DNA of 38,523 nt from Mastigocoleus testarum BC008 (GTDB lineage Bacteria; Cyanobacteriota; Cyanobacteriia; Cyanobacteriales; Nostocaceae): positions 1-38,523 of the forward strand of contig NZ_LMTZ01000012.1 in NCBI RefSeq assembly GCF_001456025.1. Direction: 5' to 3'. This document shows positions 27,700 to 35,894 of this stretch, in pieces (positions within the stretch are counted from its first letter, which is position 1; every line of letters begins with the position of its first letter). A model generated the notes under the pieces. It was not told the origin of the DNA. It did not search any database and saw nothing but the letters and a program-made list of their open reading frames with translations. The translations under genes and the position numbers were made by a program.

Positions 27700-27969
27700 A
27701 TTTTGCGAATTACTTACTAAATAATAGTAATCAAAATATTTTTCAAAGTGTTAAATTCGCAATTCCTGTAATTTAATCCGATATATCATATATTTATGAT
27801 ATTTGATTTAGGACAATGGAAGCTAAATAATTCCATTTGTAAACGTCATTTAAGAATTCAACTTAAAACTCAACTTAGAGTTCAAGCTTTCACAATCGTA
27901 AATCAATTTTTCTGCGAAAACTGAAGATATTTACTAACTTTTTTTAGCAATCTATTGTGGAGTATTGCT

Positions 27970-28206
27970 ATGTTTGTACAACAAAAATCAACAAATAACT
28001 TAATTGAAGTACTGACACTTCAAGACCTTTACGATCCTTGTCGTAAAGAGATTATGGGACAAAGTCACGCAGGTGAAGAAATGCAAGAACCGAGTTCTTA
28101 CCTGAAATCAGAATTAATTTTTCCTTCAGGAGAAGAACTTCCTCTTTGCTGGTTAGACCCACATTATCGAGAGGTAAAGTCTGGAAAAAACGCAATGAGT
28201 ATTTAA
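27970..28206 (+). CDS. Small conserved cyanobacterial protein of unknown function
   Basis: A 78-aa acidic protein. The ATG at 27970 is preceded by GGAG at 27959-27962; an upstream in-frame start at 27955 overlaps that site. Motifs: LIEVLTLQDLYDPCRKEIMG, QSHAGEEMQEPSSY and the C-terminal IFPSGEELPLCWLDPHYRE. I recall similar short proteins in other Nostocales, sometimes labelled acetyltransferase without good reason; no such domain is visible. Single gene, followed by a hairpin repeat at 28238-28258. Confidence 0.7.
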   Translation: MFVQQKSTNNLIEVLTLQDLYDPCRKEIMGQSHAGEEMQEPSSYLKSELIFPSGEELPLCWLDPHYREVKSGKNAMSI

Positions 28207-28237
28207 AGGGCTATAACCAGGGTTTTAAGTAATTGAG

Positions 28238-28258
28238 AGACGTAGCACTGCTACGTCT
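28238..28258. repeat. Palindromic hairpin (possible terminator)
   Basis: AGACGTAGCA at 28238-28247 and TGCTACGTCT at 28249-28258 are perfectly inverted around a single base, followed by TTTAAAG. This GACGTAGCA/TGCTACGTC palindrome is a common dispersed repeat in Nostocales. It lies 32 bp after the small gene and could end its transcript. Confidence 0.6.
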
Positions 28259-28328
28259 TTAAAGTATATTCGTTGGTCTTGTCGCTCTATATATTTAATA
28301 AGTACTTAGATAAAATTAATTGTATATT

Positions 28329-28509
28329 TGTCATTGCGTTAGCACGCACCTACGGTGAACAGCTTGCTGCGGGCTAGTGGAGCGCAGCGTAACGTAGCAT
28401 ATGTCCTGTCGGACACGCTGCGCTAACGCAAGGGTTTGAGATTGCTGAGGACGCGCTCCGCGAACACTATCGTTTGTTCTAACGAACACGCTGCGCTAAC
28501 GCAATGACA
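28329..28509. repeat. 181-bp element with 15-bp terminal inverted repeats
   Basis: The ends are perfect inverted repeats: TGTCATTGCGTTAGC (28329-28343) and GCTAACGCAATGACA (28495-28509). Inside, ACACGCTGCGCTAACGCAA occurs twice (about 28411-28431 and again at the right end, the last base included in the terminal repeat). GC content is clearly above its AT-rich surroundings. It has no ORF and resembles the non-autonomous palindromic repeats of large cyanobacterial genomes. Confidence 0.75.
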
Positions 28510-28556
28510 TAAATATTTTTGTCCATCTACTTAGGAGCAGTAAATAAATAAATGTA

Positions 28557-29498
28557 ATGAAAAAAATTACAGAAAAATTAGAAAAAAAGCTGGGAATTTC
28601 TGGATTAGTAGATAAACTTATTGATAATTTATCAGGTTCGGAACTCAATACAATTTTACTCGAACTTTTTAAAACAAGAACAAAGCAGATTGTACCTTCA
28701 AGGCTTCTGACTGAATATAACCAAAATCGGTTTTGCTCTCCTGCTTCTATCGATCCGATTAGCTATAAGGAAGATGAAGTATCCTGGTTAAAAAGTGCAA
28801 ATGAATATGGTTTCAAACCTGTTTTACTTTCACCCCTGGCTCCTTTGGGAAGTAGCTCTGTTGTAGGTTGTGTCAATCAAAATAAGGTTGTTAGTGCTTT
28901 ACGAGGCTCAGAAGTAGTTTCTGATGCTACTAATGTTTTGGCACTTAAAGTGGCGAATGAAATTAGTAATGATAGGAAAGTTGAAGTTAAAAAGTATTGT
29001 ACAACACACCGACATACAAGAGGACAATATTATAACAATCCAGCATTTTCAGCCCATTTTGGTGTTTTTTGTATGGTATCTGGTGGTGTGAATCGGAGTA
29101 ATAATTCCTTCGAAATGGTTCTTGCAAAAGAACATATTTTATTTTATTTAAATATGTTGTTATCTCTTTTTAAAAAAGAAGATTTGTCTCTTGAGATTTA
29201 TGTTACAGATAATGCTAATCAAATATCTAGTCAAGTAAAAGATGACATACTATTGATGTATCAGAATTTAGCATTGGAATTTAAACTGACAGACTTTAAA
29301 TTCAGAGAAACTACCAATCAATATTATCAAATTATTCAATTTAAGATATTTCTCAACTATCAAAGCAATCGAATTGATATAGTCGATGGTGGCTTTGTTG
29401 ATTGGACTCAGAAAATACTTACAAATCAAAAACAAAGATTATTTATCAGTGGTGTGGGTTTAGAAATCATTCATAAAATTTGCCAAGGAGTATTGTAA
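28557..29498 (+). CDS. Conserved protein of unknown function (313 aa)
   Basis: I cannot assign a family. The 313-aa soluble protein has a helical N-terminus (1-60), then a well-ordered core with VLLSPLAPLGSSSVVGCVNQ (about 98-117), KVVSALRGSEVVSDATNVLA, KYCTTHRHTRGQYYNNPAFS (about 156-175) and AHFGVFCMVSGGVNR. The C-terminal third alternates helices and strands. The R/H-rich and Gly-rich loops and the mixed alpha/beta spacing are faintly reminiscent of class II aminoacyl-tRNA-synthetase-like cores, but no motif is certain. It is preceded by the 181-bp palindromic element. It is convergent with the malic enzyme gene 176 bp downstream. Confidence 0.65.
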   Translation: MKKITEKLEKKLGISGLVDKLIDNLSGSELNTILLELFKTRTKQIVPSRLLTEYNQNRFCSPASIDPISYKEDEVSWLKSANEYGFKPVLLSPLAPLGSSSVVGCVNQNKVVSALRGSEVVSDATNVLALKVANEISNDRKVEVKKYCTTHRHTRGQYYNNPAFSAHFGVFCMVSGGVNRSNNSFEMVLAKEHILFYLNMLLSLFKKEDLSLEIYVTDNANQISSQVKDDILLMYQNLALEFKLTDFKFRETTNQYYQIIQFKIFLNYQSNRIDIVDGGFVDWTQKILTNQKQRLFISGVGLEIIHKICQGVL

Positions 29499-29674
29499 TT
29501 TAATTTTTACGATCTGTGATGTCATTCTGCGAGTTAGGAGTGATATTGCTATTAGCCCAAACCAAAACTTAGCCTAAATAAAAAAATCTGATGTTACCAA
29601 AAGCATCTCTGTTGAGGTTTTACTATCAGGCTTGCTTACTCCCAACCCGCATTTATTTGCTGAGATATGTTCTA

Positions 29675-31066
29675 TCAACAGCCAGCTATACCCTCTTCAC
29701 GTGCAGCACGCTGCACCGCAGCAGCAACTGCAGGCGCAACTCGTTCGTCAAATACCGAAGGAATGATATGTTCTTTGTTCAGTTCTGAAGGTTGAACTAA
29801 AGACGCGATCGCGCTAGCAGCTTCAAGATACATTGTGGTAGTAATGGCGGAACAGCGACAGTCTAAAGCGCCACGAAATATCCCAGGAAAAGCGAGAACA
29901 TTATTAATTTGGTTGGGGTAATCGCTGCGACCTGTTGCCATTACTGCAACTTTACCCTTAACCAGTTCGGGTTGAATTTCTGGAATTGGATTTGCCATGG
30001 CAAACACAATTGGATCTTTTGTCATTGAATCTACCATTTCCGGAGTCAAAACTCCAGGGGCGCTAACCCCAATAAATACATCGGCTCCCTGCATTGCTCC
30101 GGCTAGGCTTCCCTGTGCTTTAACTGCAAATTCACGTTTTTGTTCTGTAAGATTTTGACGATTGGTAGAAATAATACCTTTGGAATCACACATTAATATT
30201 GTTTGTGCTCCAGCTTTGCGCAGTAGTCTAGCGACCGCAACACCCGCAGCTCCTGCACCATTAATAACGATCCGGATTTTCTCAATGGACTTATTTACCA
30301 ATTTCAAAGCATTGAACAATGCTGCTAAAGTAACAATTGCCGTACCATGCTGATCGTCGTGAAAAATTGGAATATCTAACTCCTGGCGTAACTTAGCTTC
30401 AATTTCAAAACAGCGAGGAGCAGCAATATCCTCTAAATTGACCCCACCGAATACCGGAGCTAAGTTCTTGACTGTGCGAACAATTTCCTCCGTGTCTTGT
30501 GTTGCTAAGCAAATAGGGAAAGCATCTACACCACCAAACTCTTTAAACAGCATAGCTTTACCTTCCATTACCGGTAATGCAGCCTCCGGACCTAAATTAC
30601 CTAAACCTAGTACAGCACTGCCATCTGTGACAATTGCTACTGTGTGTTGCTTAATTGTGAGATTGTAAACCTCTTCTGGGTTTTGGGCGATCGCATTACA
30701 AATTCTACCAACCCCAGGAGTATAAGCCATCGCCAAATCAGATATACCTTTAAGTTGGATCCGGCTGTTAATACTGATTTTGCCCCCGCGATGCAAGTTA
30801 AAAGTGCGGTCATAAACATCAAGTATTGTTATGTCCTCTAAATCCTTAAGGGACTGTACAATTTCTTCAGTGTGGTCGCTACTACCGGCATCCACAGTTA
30901 GATCTCGAATTGAAAACTGATGATTTTGTTCGATTAAATCAATTTGACCGAGATTACCGCCACTTTTTGCGATCGCCTGCGTCACAGATGCCAACATCCC
31001 TATACGATTAGGAATCTGCAAGCGCAAGGTTAAACTAAAACTGGAATTGGGGGTCAAATTCGTCAT
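29675..31066 (-). CDS. Malic enzyme with N-terminal ACT domain
   Basis: A 463-aa oxidative decarboxylase converting malate to pyruvate and CO2 with NAD(P). An ACT domain (about 9-85, SLTLRLQIPNRIGMLASVTQ) precedes the malic N-domain. The malic N-domain contains YTPGVG (115-120), the active-site region with VTDGSAVLGLGNLGP and the metal-binding FHDDQHGTA (235-243). The NAD(P)-binding fold follows with INGAGAAGVAVARLL (G270-G275). The ACT domain, which usually binds amino acids, suggests allosteric control and is common in cyanobacterial malic enzymes. Divergent from the first RNA-binding-protein gene. Cofactor preference cannot be decided by eye. Confidence 0.93.
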   Translation of the reverse strand: MTNLTPNSSFSLTLRLQIPNRIGMLASVTQAIAKSGGNLGQIDLIEQNHQFSIRDLTVDAGSSDHTEEIVQSLKDLEDITILDVYDRTFNLHRGGKISINSRIQLKGISDLAMAYTPGVGRICNAIAQNPEEVYNLTIKQHTVAIVTDGSAVLGLGNLGPEAALPVMEGKAMLFKEFGGVDAFPICLATQDTEEIVRTVKNLAPVFGGVNLEDIAAPRCFEIEAKLRQELDIPIFHDDQHGTAIVTLAALFNALKLVNKSIEKIRIVINGAGAAGVAVARLLRKAGAQTILMCDSKGIISTNRQNLTEQKREFAVKAQGSLAGAMQGADVFIGVSAPGVLTPEMVDSMTKDPIVFAMANPIPEIQPELVKGKVAVMATGRSDYPNQINNVLAFPGIFRGALDCRCSAITTTMYLEAASAIASLVQPSELNKEHIIPSVFDERVAPAVAAAVQRAAREEGIAGC

Positions 31067-31220
31067 GCCAACTAAATATAATTATTGTGTGCGTCTTCAT
31101 TTTCCTTCGAAGTATTGTCATTTGATACCCATTTTCAAAAAGTTATAATTAGGTATTATCAGTTATTCAGACAGTGTAATAACTTTTTGTAACGATTTTG
31201 CCCTTTTTATTTCTAATAGT

Positions 31221-31363
31221 TAACTTTTATGTTAGGGTTTTAGTGATAAAGAATTCGGCGATCACTGTTTGTTTTTATTTACTGGGCTTTTTTCATCTTG
31301 GTATTCACAGACTTTTCTCCGAAATCTGAATCTCTACACAACTTTTGGTTTTGGAGACAATCA
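31221..31363 (+). promoter_or_regulatory. Leader/promoter of first RRM gene, duplicated at 32249-32390
   Basis: This stretch and 32249-32390 are near-identical in long blocks: TTTGTTTTTATTTACTGGG, then CTTGGTATTCACAGACTTTT, CTCCGAAATCTGAATCTCTA and TTTTGGAGACAATCA before the ATG. The GGAG is the ribosome-binding site. Such conserved long leaders are known to mediate cold-regulated expression of rbp genes in Anabaena. A riboregulatory role here is inferred by analogy. Confidence 0.7.
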
Positions 31364-31663
31364 ATGTCAATTTATGTAGGCAACCTTTCCTACCAAGTAA
31401 CTGAGGAAGATTTGAATTCTGTTTTTGCAGAATATGGTTCTGTAAAGCGGGTTCAACTTCCTACCGATCGTGAGACAGGTCGCGTGCGGGGTTTCGCTTT
31501 CGTCGAAATGTCTTCAGAAACTGAAGAAGCTGCTGCTATTGAAGCTCTTGACGGTGCTGAATGGATGGGACGTGATATAAAGGTAAACAAGGCTAGACCT
31601 AAAGAAAATAGAGGTTCTTTTGGTGGTAACCGAGGAAACAATAGTTTTCGTAACCGTTACTAA
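31364..31663 (+). CDS. RRM RNA-binding protein, glycine-rich tail (copy 1)
   Basis: A 99-aa single RNA-recognition-motif protein. RNP2 is IYVGNL (3-8) and RNP1 is RGFAFVEM (42-49), with the solvent-exposed Tyr/Phe residues needed for RNA stacking. The short tail (about 83-99, RGSFGGNRGNNSF) is Gly/Asn/Arg-rich as in cyanobacterial Rbp proteins, which accumulate in the cold. The ATG at 31364 is chosen because GGAG at 31353-31356 precedes it and the second copy begins identically; the open frame before it is the leader. A tandem paralogue follows at 32391. Confidence 0.93.
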   Translation: MSIYVGNLSYQVTEEDLNSVFAEYGSVKRVQLPTDRETGRVRGFAFVEMSSETEEAAAIEALDGAEWMGRDIKVNKARPKENRGSFGGNRGNNSFRNRY

Positions 31664-32248
31664 TACTAATTTCGGCAACTAGACAACCAATCTAGCAACT
31701 AACCTTAATGTTTCTCAATCGGAATTTTAATCTCTGTTTTGATTAAATACTTGATGTAGGGATCTATTAATCTAGTGTGCGCCCCTGTATCTTTGATACG
31801 AGTGGGGGTGTTATAGTCTTTTAGGTATATCTGCTCATAGTTCAACTTGTGGCGTTTTTCTTTCCTTCTCTAGACTTAAACCCCTTTGGGGTGCACAACT
31901 TTAAGGGTAATATTGTGGAATACTCGGAGTCTAAACTATTCAGGACGTAAATATTGAATAAACTTCGATAAGGTCGAATAAGTCTAGATATTTAGCGCGA
32001 AAAAATTAATCTGAAATAAATCTTAAGCGTTATGTTTTAAATACTTAAGACAGGATAAATATTATTTTCTAGTGTAATTCTTCCGTACCTAATTGCTTGC
32101 TTTGCAATGTGAATATTTAGGGATAATTATAAGAATTAATGATGGATACTGCGTGATTAAATTTGATGTTTGGGTAAATGACGTACAAGTTACTTTTTAT
32201 AACATTTTTCCTATCTTAGTTTTTCAACAATTAACTATTTATAATAAT
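31664..32248. other. Spacer between the two RRM genes
   Basis: No ORF. A hairpin-forming stretch near 31778-31813 (GTATC-TTT-GATAC core, flanked by C- and G-runs) is followed by TTATAGTCTTTT and may end the first rbp transcript. The rest is AT-rich with nothing recognised. The duplicated leader of the second copy begins at about 32249. Confidence 0.45.
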
Positions 32249-32390
32249 TAACTTTTGTGTTAGTCTTTCTTTGTGAAAGAATTCGGTGACACTGTTTGTT
32301 TTTATTTACTGGGTTTTTATTGTCTTGGTATTCACAGACTTTTCTCCGAAATCTGAATCTCTAGGTAACTTGTGGTTTTGGAGACAATCA
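32249..32390 (+). promoter_or_regulatory. Leader/promoter of second RRM gene
   Basis: This is a duplicate of 31221-31363, with a few substitutions and small indels concentrated at its 5' end. The block just before the ATG, including the GGAG ribosome-binding site, is unchanged. Confidence 0.7.
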
Positions 32391-32693
32391 ATGTCAATTT
32401 ATGTAGGCAATATTTCTTACCAAGTAACGGAAGAAGATTTGAATTCTGTTTTTGCAGAATATGGTTCTGTGAAACGAGTTCATTTACCTACAGACCGCGA
32501 AACAGGTCGTATGCGTGGCTTTGCTTTTGTAGAAATGAGTTCGGAAACAGAAGAAGAGGCTGCTATTGAAGCTCTTGATGGTGCTGAGTGGATGGGACGC
32601 GATATTAAGGTAAATAAGGCTAAGCCTAGGGAAAATAATAGAGGTTCCTTTGGTGGTGGTCGAGGAAATAATAATTTCCGCGATCGTTATTAA
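32391..32693 (+). CDS. RRM RNA-binding protein, glycine-rich tail (copy 2)
   Basis: A 100-aa paralogue of the preceding RRM protein, differing at a handful of positions (for example NISYQ for NLSYQ, HLPTD for QLPTD, one extra Asn in the tail). RNP2 (IYVGNI) and RNP1 (RGFAFVEM) are intact. The tail is RGSFGGGRGNNNF. The ATG at 32391 follows the same GGAG leader as copy 1. The gene is followed by a strong inverted repeat with T-run (32762-32820). Tandem duplication including regulatory DNA is evident. Confidence 0.93.
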   Translation: MSIYVGNISYQVTEEDLNSVFAEYGSVKRVHLPTDRETGRMRGFAFVEMSSETEEEAAIEALDGAEWMGRDIKVNKAKPRENNRGSFGGGRGNNNFRDRY

Positions 32694-32761
32694 GTCTTTA
32701 TGCAAACCATCAGTCCTAGTGAATGGATGATTGGTATTGCTCGCTAATAGTTTTAATTCTG

Positions 32762-32820
32762 ATGTAGAGATGTATTAGCAATTTGCGACCCAGCATAACT
32801 AACACATCTCTACATTTTTT
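32762..32820 (+). terminator. Intrinsic terminator after the second RRM gene
   Basis: ATGTAGAGATGT (32762-32773) pairs perfectly with ACATCTCTACAT (32804-32815), followed by a run of T to 32820. The loop is about 30 bases. It lies about 70 bp after the stop. Confidence 0.75.
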
Positions 32821-32927
32821 GGATTGTACGGAAACTTGTAAATATTGGGAGTAAGAAAACACAACCAATACTCTCTACAATATTAACTAAAGTAAAGATA
32901 GTTATCAAAAAATCAGAATTAAAGACC

Positions 32928-33584
32928 ATGGGATTATTCGGATTAGGAAAAAAAGCTACCTTACCCAAGCCAGAAGAGGCTTTACCAGGAAGAACTCAGG
33001 TAATGCCCGTACCTAGTAGCCATTATGTAAATAGTAATCCCCTAAAGGCACCTTTTCCAGAAGGTATGGAAATGGCAATGTTTGGTATGGGATGCTTTTG
33101 GGGTGCAGAACGTAAGTTTTGGCAACTGAAAGGAGTTTATAGCACCTCGGTTGGTTATGCTGCAGGATATACTCCCAATCCCACTTATCAAGAAGTATGT
33201 ACTGGTATGACAGGTCATAATGAAGTGGTACTAGTTGTATACGATCCCCAAGTAATTAGTTATTCAGAATTATTAAAGGTATTTTGGGAAAATCATAACC
33301 CCACCCAAGGAATGCGCCAAGGGAATGATACAGGTACTCAATATCGTTCGGGAGTATACGTGTATTCACCAGAACAGAAGAAACTTGCAGAAGCATCAAA
33401 GGAAGCTTATCAAGAAGCTTTAAATGAGGCGGGATACGGTAAAATCACCACAGAAATTCTTGATGCGCCGGAATTTTACTATGCAGAGGATTACCATCAA
33501 CAGTATCTAGCGAAAAATCCTGGTGGTTACTGTGGTTTGGGTGGAACTAATGTTGCTTGTCCGGTTGGTATTGTCCAATCTTGA
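32928..33584 (+). CDS. msrA: Peptide methionine sulfoxide reductase MsrA
   Basis: A 218-aa MsrA that reduces methionine-S-sulfoxide in proteins using thioredoxin. The catalytic Cys56 lies in [41 protein letters not shown] and EDYHQQYL are the substrate-pocket motifs. Cys202 and Cys211 in [16 protein letters not shown] serve as resolving residues. An N-terminal extension of about 45 residues ([20 protein letters not shown]) precedes the core, as in other cyanobacterial MsrA. A thioredoxin gene lies convergently 187 bp downstream, a functionally fitting neighbour although on the other strand. Confidence 0.95.
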   Translation: MGLFGLGKKATLPKPEEALPGRTQVMPVPSSHYVNSNPLKAPFPEGMEMAMFGMGCFWGAERKFWQLKGVYSTSVGYAAGYTPNPTYQEVCTGMTGHNEVVLVVYDPQVISYSELLKVFWENHNPTQGMRQGNDTGTQYRSGVYVYSPEQKKLAEASKEAYQEALNEAGYGKITTEILDAPEFYYAEDYHQQYLAKNPGGYCGLGGTNVACPVGIVQS

Positions 33585-33599
33585 TATCAAGATAAAAGA

Positions 33600-33658
33600 T
33601 AATGGGTAATTGGTAATAGGTAATTGAAAATACCAATTATCACTTACCAACTACCCTG
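33600..33658. repeat. Imperfect palindrome built from GGTAATTG units
   Basis: TAATGGGTAATTGGTAATAG and its continuation pair with TACCAATTATCACTTACCAA-CTACCC downstream to form a long imperfect stem. The 22 bases at 33600-33621 recur exactly at 35907-35928. It may serve as a transcription end for msrA. Confidence 0.65.
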
Positions 33659-33702
33659 TTAGATTTGGGACATTATGAACGAGGGAGAGTAGCGCGTAGC
33701 AC

Positions 33703-33727
33703 AAGTCAAAAGTCAAAAGTCAAAAGT
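33703..33727. repeat. STRR: AAAAGTC heptamers
   Basis: CAAGTC is followed by AAAAGTC, AAAAGTC and AAAAGTT: a short run of 7-bp tandem units in the msrA-thioredoxin spacer. Confidence 0.75.
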
Positions 33728-33771
33728 TTGAGGATTAATCAATTTCCTAACCTAATTGTGTAGTGCTGTAT

Positions 33772-34092
33772 TTAAATAAACTTATCAATGGTACTGATAA
33801 ACTTTTCGTATGGTTGAACCCCAACAATAGTTTCGACTACATCAGCATTTTTGAAAAAAAGCACGGCAGGAATACTGCGGATACCATACTTTTTCGCAAG
33901 GGGCTTGCTTTGATCTACATCGACTTTAACTACTTCTACACTATCTTCATAGGTTTTAGCAATTTCTTCCATAAACGGAGTAATTTTTCGACAAGGTCCG
34001 CACCACTTGGCGGTAAAGTCGACAACTACTAACTTTTCTGAAGCTAATAGGGTTTCAAAATTACTCTCTTCAACTTGGGTAACTGTAGTCAT
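33772..34092 (-). CDS. Thioredoxin
   Basis: A 106-aa thioredoxin, the general disulfide reductant that also recycles MsrA. The active site is WCGPC with Cys31 and Cys34, preceded by VVVDFTAK. The cis-proline motif is SIPAVLFF (about 73-80), and the buried Asp of VDFTA is present. Length and motifs are those of m-type/bacterial thioredoxin. It is convergent with msrA; the spacer holds only repeats. Divergent from the recombinase-like gene at 34219. Confidence 0.95.
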   Translation of the reverse strand: MTTVTQVEESNFETLLASEKLVVVDFTAKWCGPCRKITPFMEEIAKTYEDSVEVVKVDVDQSKPLAKKYGIRSIPAVLFFKNADVVETIVGVQPYEKFISTIDKFI

Positions 34093-34218
34093 AATTTATT
34101 TCTAATTTATTCCTAAAAAAGTTTTTAATTGGGTAGTTGTGATTAATATTGACAACAACTATTAAACAATCGCTAGAATAATCTAAAGGTCGAAATTAAT
34201 GTCTTAATTTTGATATCT

Positions 34219-34596
34219 ATGGAACCAAATGCATTACCAAATGACCGATTGAAAAATGAAATTTGGAAAAGATTAGATCGGGGAAGAAAAACTAAGGCTG
34301 CTAATGGTGGCTATGCTGGTTATGGTTCTCCTGCTTTCGGTCAACAATCAATTAACGGACAATTGGTTGTAAATGAGAAGGAACAAGAAATAATTGAACT
34401 GATACGCTGTCACCATAAGTCTGGAAAATCGTTACAACAAATTGCTGATTGGTTAAACCGGAATAATTACACCACTAAACGCGGTCATCAGTGGAAACGA
34501 ATTTCTATCAAACGGGTGCTTGATCGACTTTATGGTAAAACTCCAAGAATTTCGGGTGTTAAGAAAGCATTTTCCCGAGAAGTAAATAAAGTTTAA
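34219..34596 (+). CDS. Small protein with a recombinase-type DNA-binding domain
   Basis: A 125-aa basic protein. Residues about 18-100 (RKTKAANGGYAGYGSPAFGQ, then VVNEKEQEIIELIRCHHKSG, SLQQIADWLNRNNYTTKRGH and IKRVLDRLYG) match the Recombinase (PF07508-type) domain found after the catalytic domain of large serine recombinases. The N-terminal resolvase domain with its catalytic serine is absent. In cyanobacteria such short stand-alone forms are recurrent, so this may be a domesticated DNA-binding protein rather than a broken gene. The ATG at 34219 is taken; a TTG three codons earlier is possible. Confidence 0.75.
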   Translation: MEPNALPNDRLKNEIWKRLDRGRKTKAANGGYAGYGSPAFGQQSINGQLVVNEKEQEIIELIRCHHKSGKSLQQIADWLNRNNYTTKRGHQWKRISIKRVLDRLYGKTPRISGVKKAFSREVNKV

Positions 34597-34871
34597 ATGA
34601 GATCAACAACCAAATACCATTTCACTTTATTCCCTATGTTATCCAATGCTTATAAGTGTTTTTGCGTAACATCCCTAATGATAAACCTCGACCGTACTAA
34701 TGTCTAGATAGACACAATAATAAAAATATTATTTTGTAACATCCCTTCAACAAAATTAAGTGTGTTGAATGGGAAAATCTACAGTTAGGATTAATGTAGT
34801 AAAGATTGAGTTCAATGCTTGCAAGTAGAAACTTGTGTCTTGGAATCATGTTTGAGCGAGTTGGGTAAATC
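34597..34871. promoter_or_regulatory. Upstream region of the CBS gene with repeats and hairpin
   Basis: GTAACATCCCT occurs twice (about 34667-34677 and 34736-34746). GTCTAGATAGAC is a near palindrome at about 34702. CCCTTCAACA (34743-34752) pairs with TGTTGAATGGG (34763-34773) with one bulge. These could be operator-like sites or a terminator of the recombinase-like gene; no function can be assigned. Confidence 0.35.
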
Positions 34872-35894
34872 ATGACCTTTGAAGCGCCGCAATTATCACA
34901 ACAAGTTGTCGAAAAGGTTATTGAACGTAATTTTTTGGTGGTAACTCCAGAAACTTTATTGCTTGATGCGATCGCATTAATGAATCAAAAGCGATTTTGT
35001 GATTGTGGCGGTGTAAATGATAGCGAAACTCTGCATGGTAACGATCCAAATTTCCTGAATTTAGATGCGTCAACTTCAACTACCTCAAATTCAAGTTGCG
35101 TTCTGGTAATGCAAAATGATGAATTATTAGGAATTTTTACTGAAAGAGATATTGTCCGGTTAAGTGCTGCTGCTACTGATTTTGAAGAAGTAAAAATCGC
35201 TTCTGTGATGACAACACCGGTAGTTACTCTAGCTCAAGAAGATTTTAGTGATATATTTGCAATTTTATTTTTATTTCGACGTTATCGGATTCGTCACCTA
35301 CCAATTTTAGATGATAAAGGTGCGGTTATTGGTATAGTTACCCCTGAAAGTATTCGTAAAATCCTACGTCCAGATTATTTTTTGAAGTTGAGACGGGTCG
35401 CAGATATAATGACAACCAATGTCATTCATGCAAGTATGACGACATCAGTATTATCTATTGCCCAATTAATGGCAGAACATCGAGTGAGTTGTGTTGTCAT
35501 TACTGAAGAAGATGATGAATACGATCTGAGCCACGTTGGGACTATTCCTATAGGCATTATTACTGAAAGAGATATTGTGCAGTTTCAAATATTGCAATTG
35601 AATCTTGGTGCTATTCAAGCAGAAACTGTGATGAGTACGCCATTATTTTTGCTAGCTCCGGAAGATTCTTTATGGACTGCTCATCAGGAAATGGAGCGGC
35701 GTCATGTGAGAAGATTAGTAGTGTCTTGGGACTGGGGAAAAGGATTAGGAATTGTAACTCAGACTAGTTTATTGCGGATATTCGACCCTATAGAAATGTA
35801 TAGTACAATTCAGATTTTGCAACGAACTGTGGAGCAGTTAGAAGCTGAGAAAAAGCAATTGTTGCAAAGGCAGAATGTTGGTACTTCTGGTTAG
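34872..35894 (+). CDS. Four-CBS-domain protein with C-terminal coiled coil
   Basis: A 340-aa cytoplasmic protein with two Bateman modules: CBS motifs at about 15-100 (interrupted by a Ser/Thr-rich insert at 46-75), 108-165, 176-240 and 250-305. A coiled coil (about 308-335) ends the protein. Recurrent [18 protein letters not shown] and GIITERDIV motifs are the CBS-type strand-helix pairs that bind ATP/AMP-like ligands. The whole protein aligns with the first 340 residues of the hybrid kinase at 10823-14131 and stops where that kinase continues into PAS domains. It may compete with, or hetero-associate through, that module. HIP1 occurs near the start. Confidence 0.88.
   Translation: MTFEAPQLSQQVVEKVIERNFLVVTPETLLLDAIALMNQKRFCDCGGVNDSETLHGNDPNFLNLDASTSTTSNSSCVLVMQNDELLGIFTERDIVRLSAAATDFEEVKIASVMTTPVVTLAQEDFSDIFAILFLFRRYRIRHLPILDDKGAVIGIVTPESIRKILRPDYFLKLRRVADIMTTNVIHASMTTSVLSIAQLMAEHRVSCVVITEEDDEYDLSHVGTIPIGIITERDIVQFQILQLNLGAIQAETVMSTPLFLLAPEDSLWTAHQEMERRHVRRLVVSWDWGKGLGIVTQTSLLRIFDPIEMYSTIQILQRTVEQLEAEKKQLLQRQNVGTSG

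Noticed and set aside
31298..31363. Upstream extension of the first RRM protein by 22 residues
   Set aside because: This DNA is the conserved untranslated leader shared with the second copy; the GGAG before 31364 defines the start.
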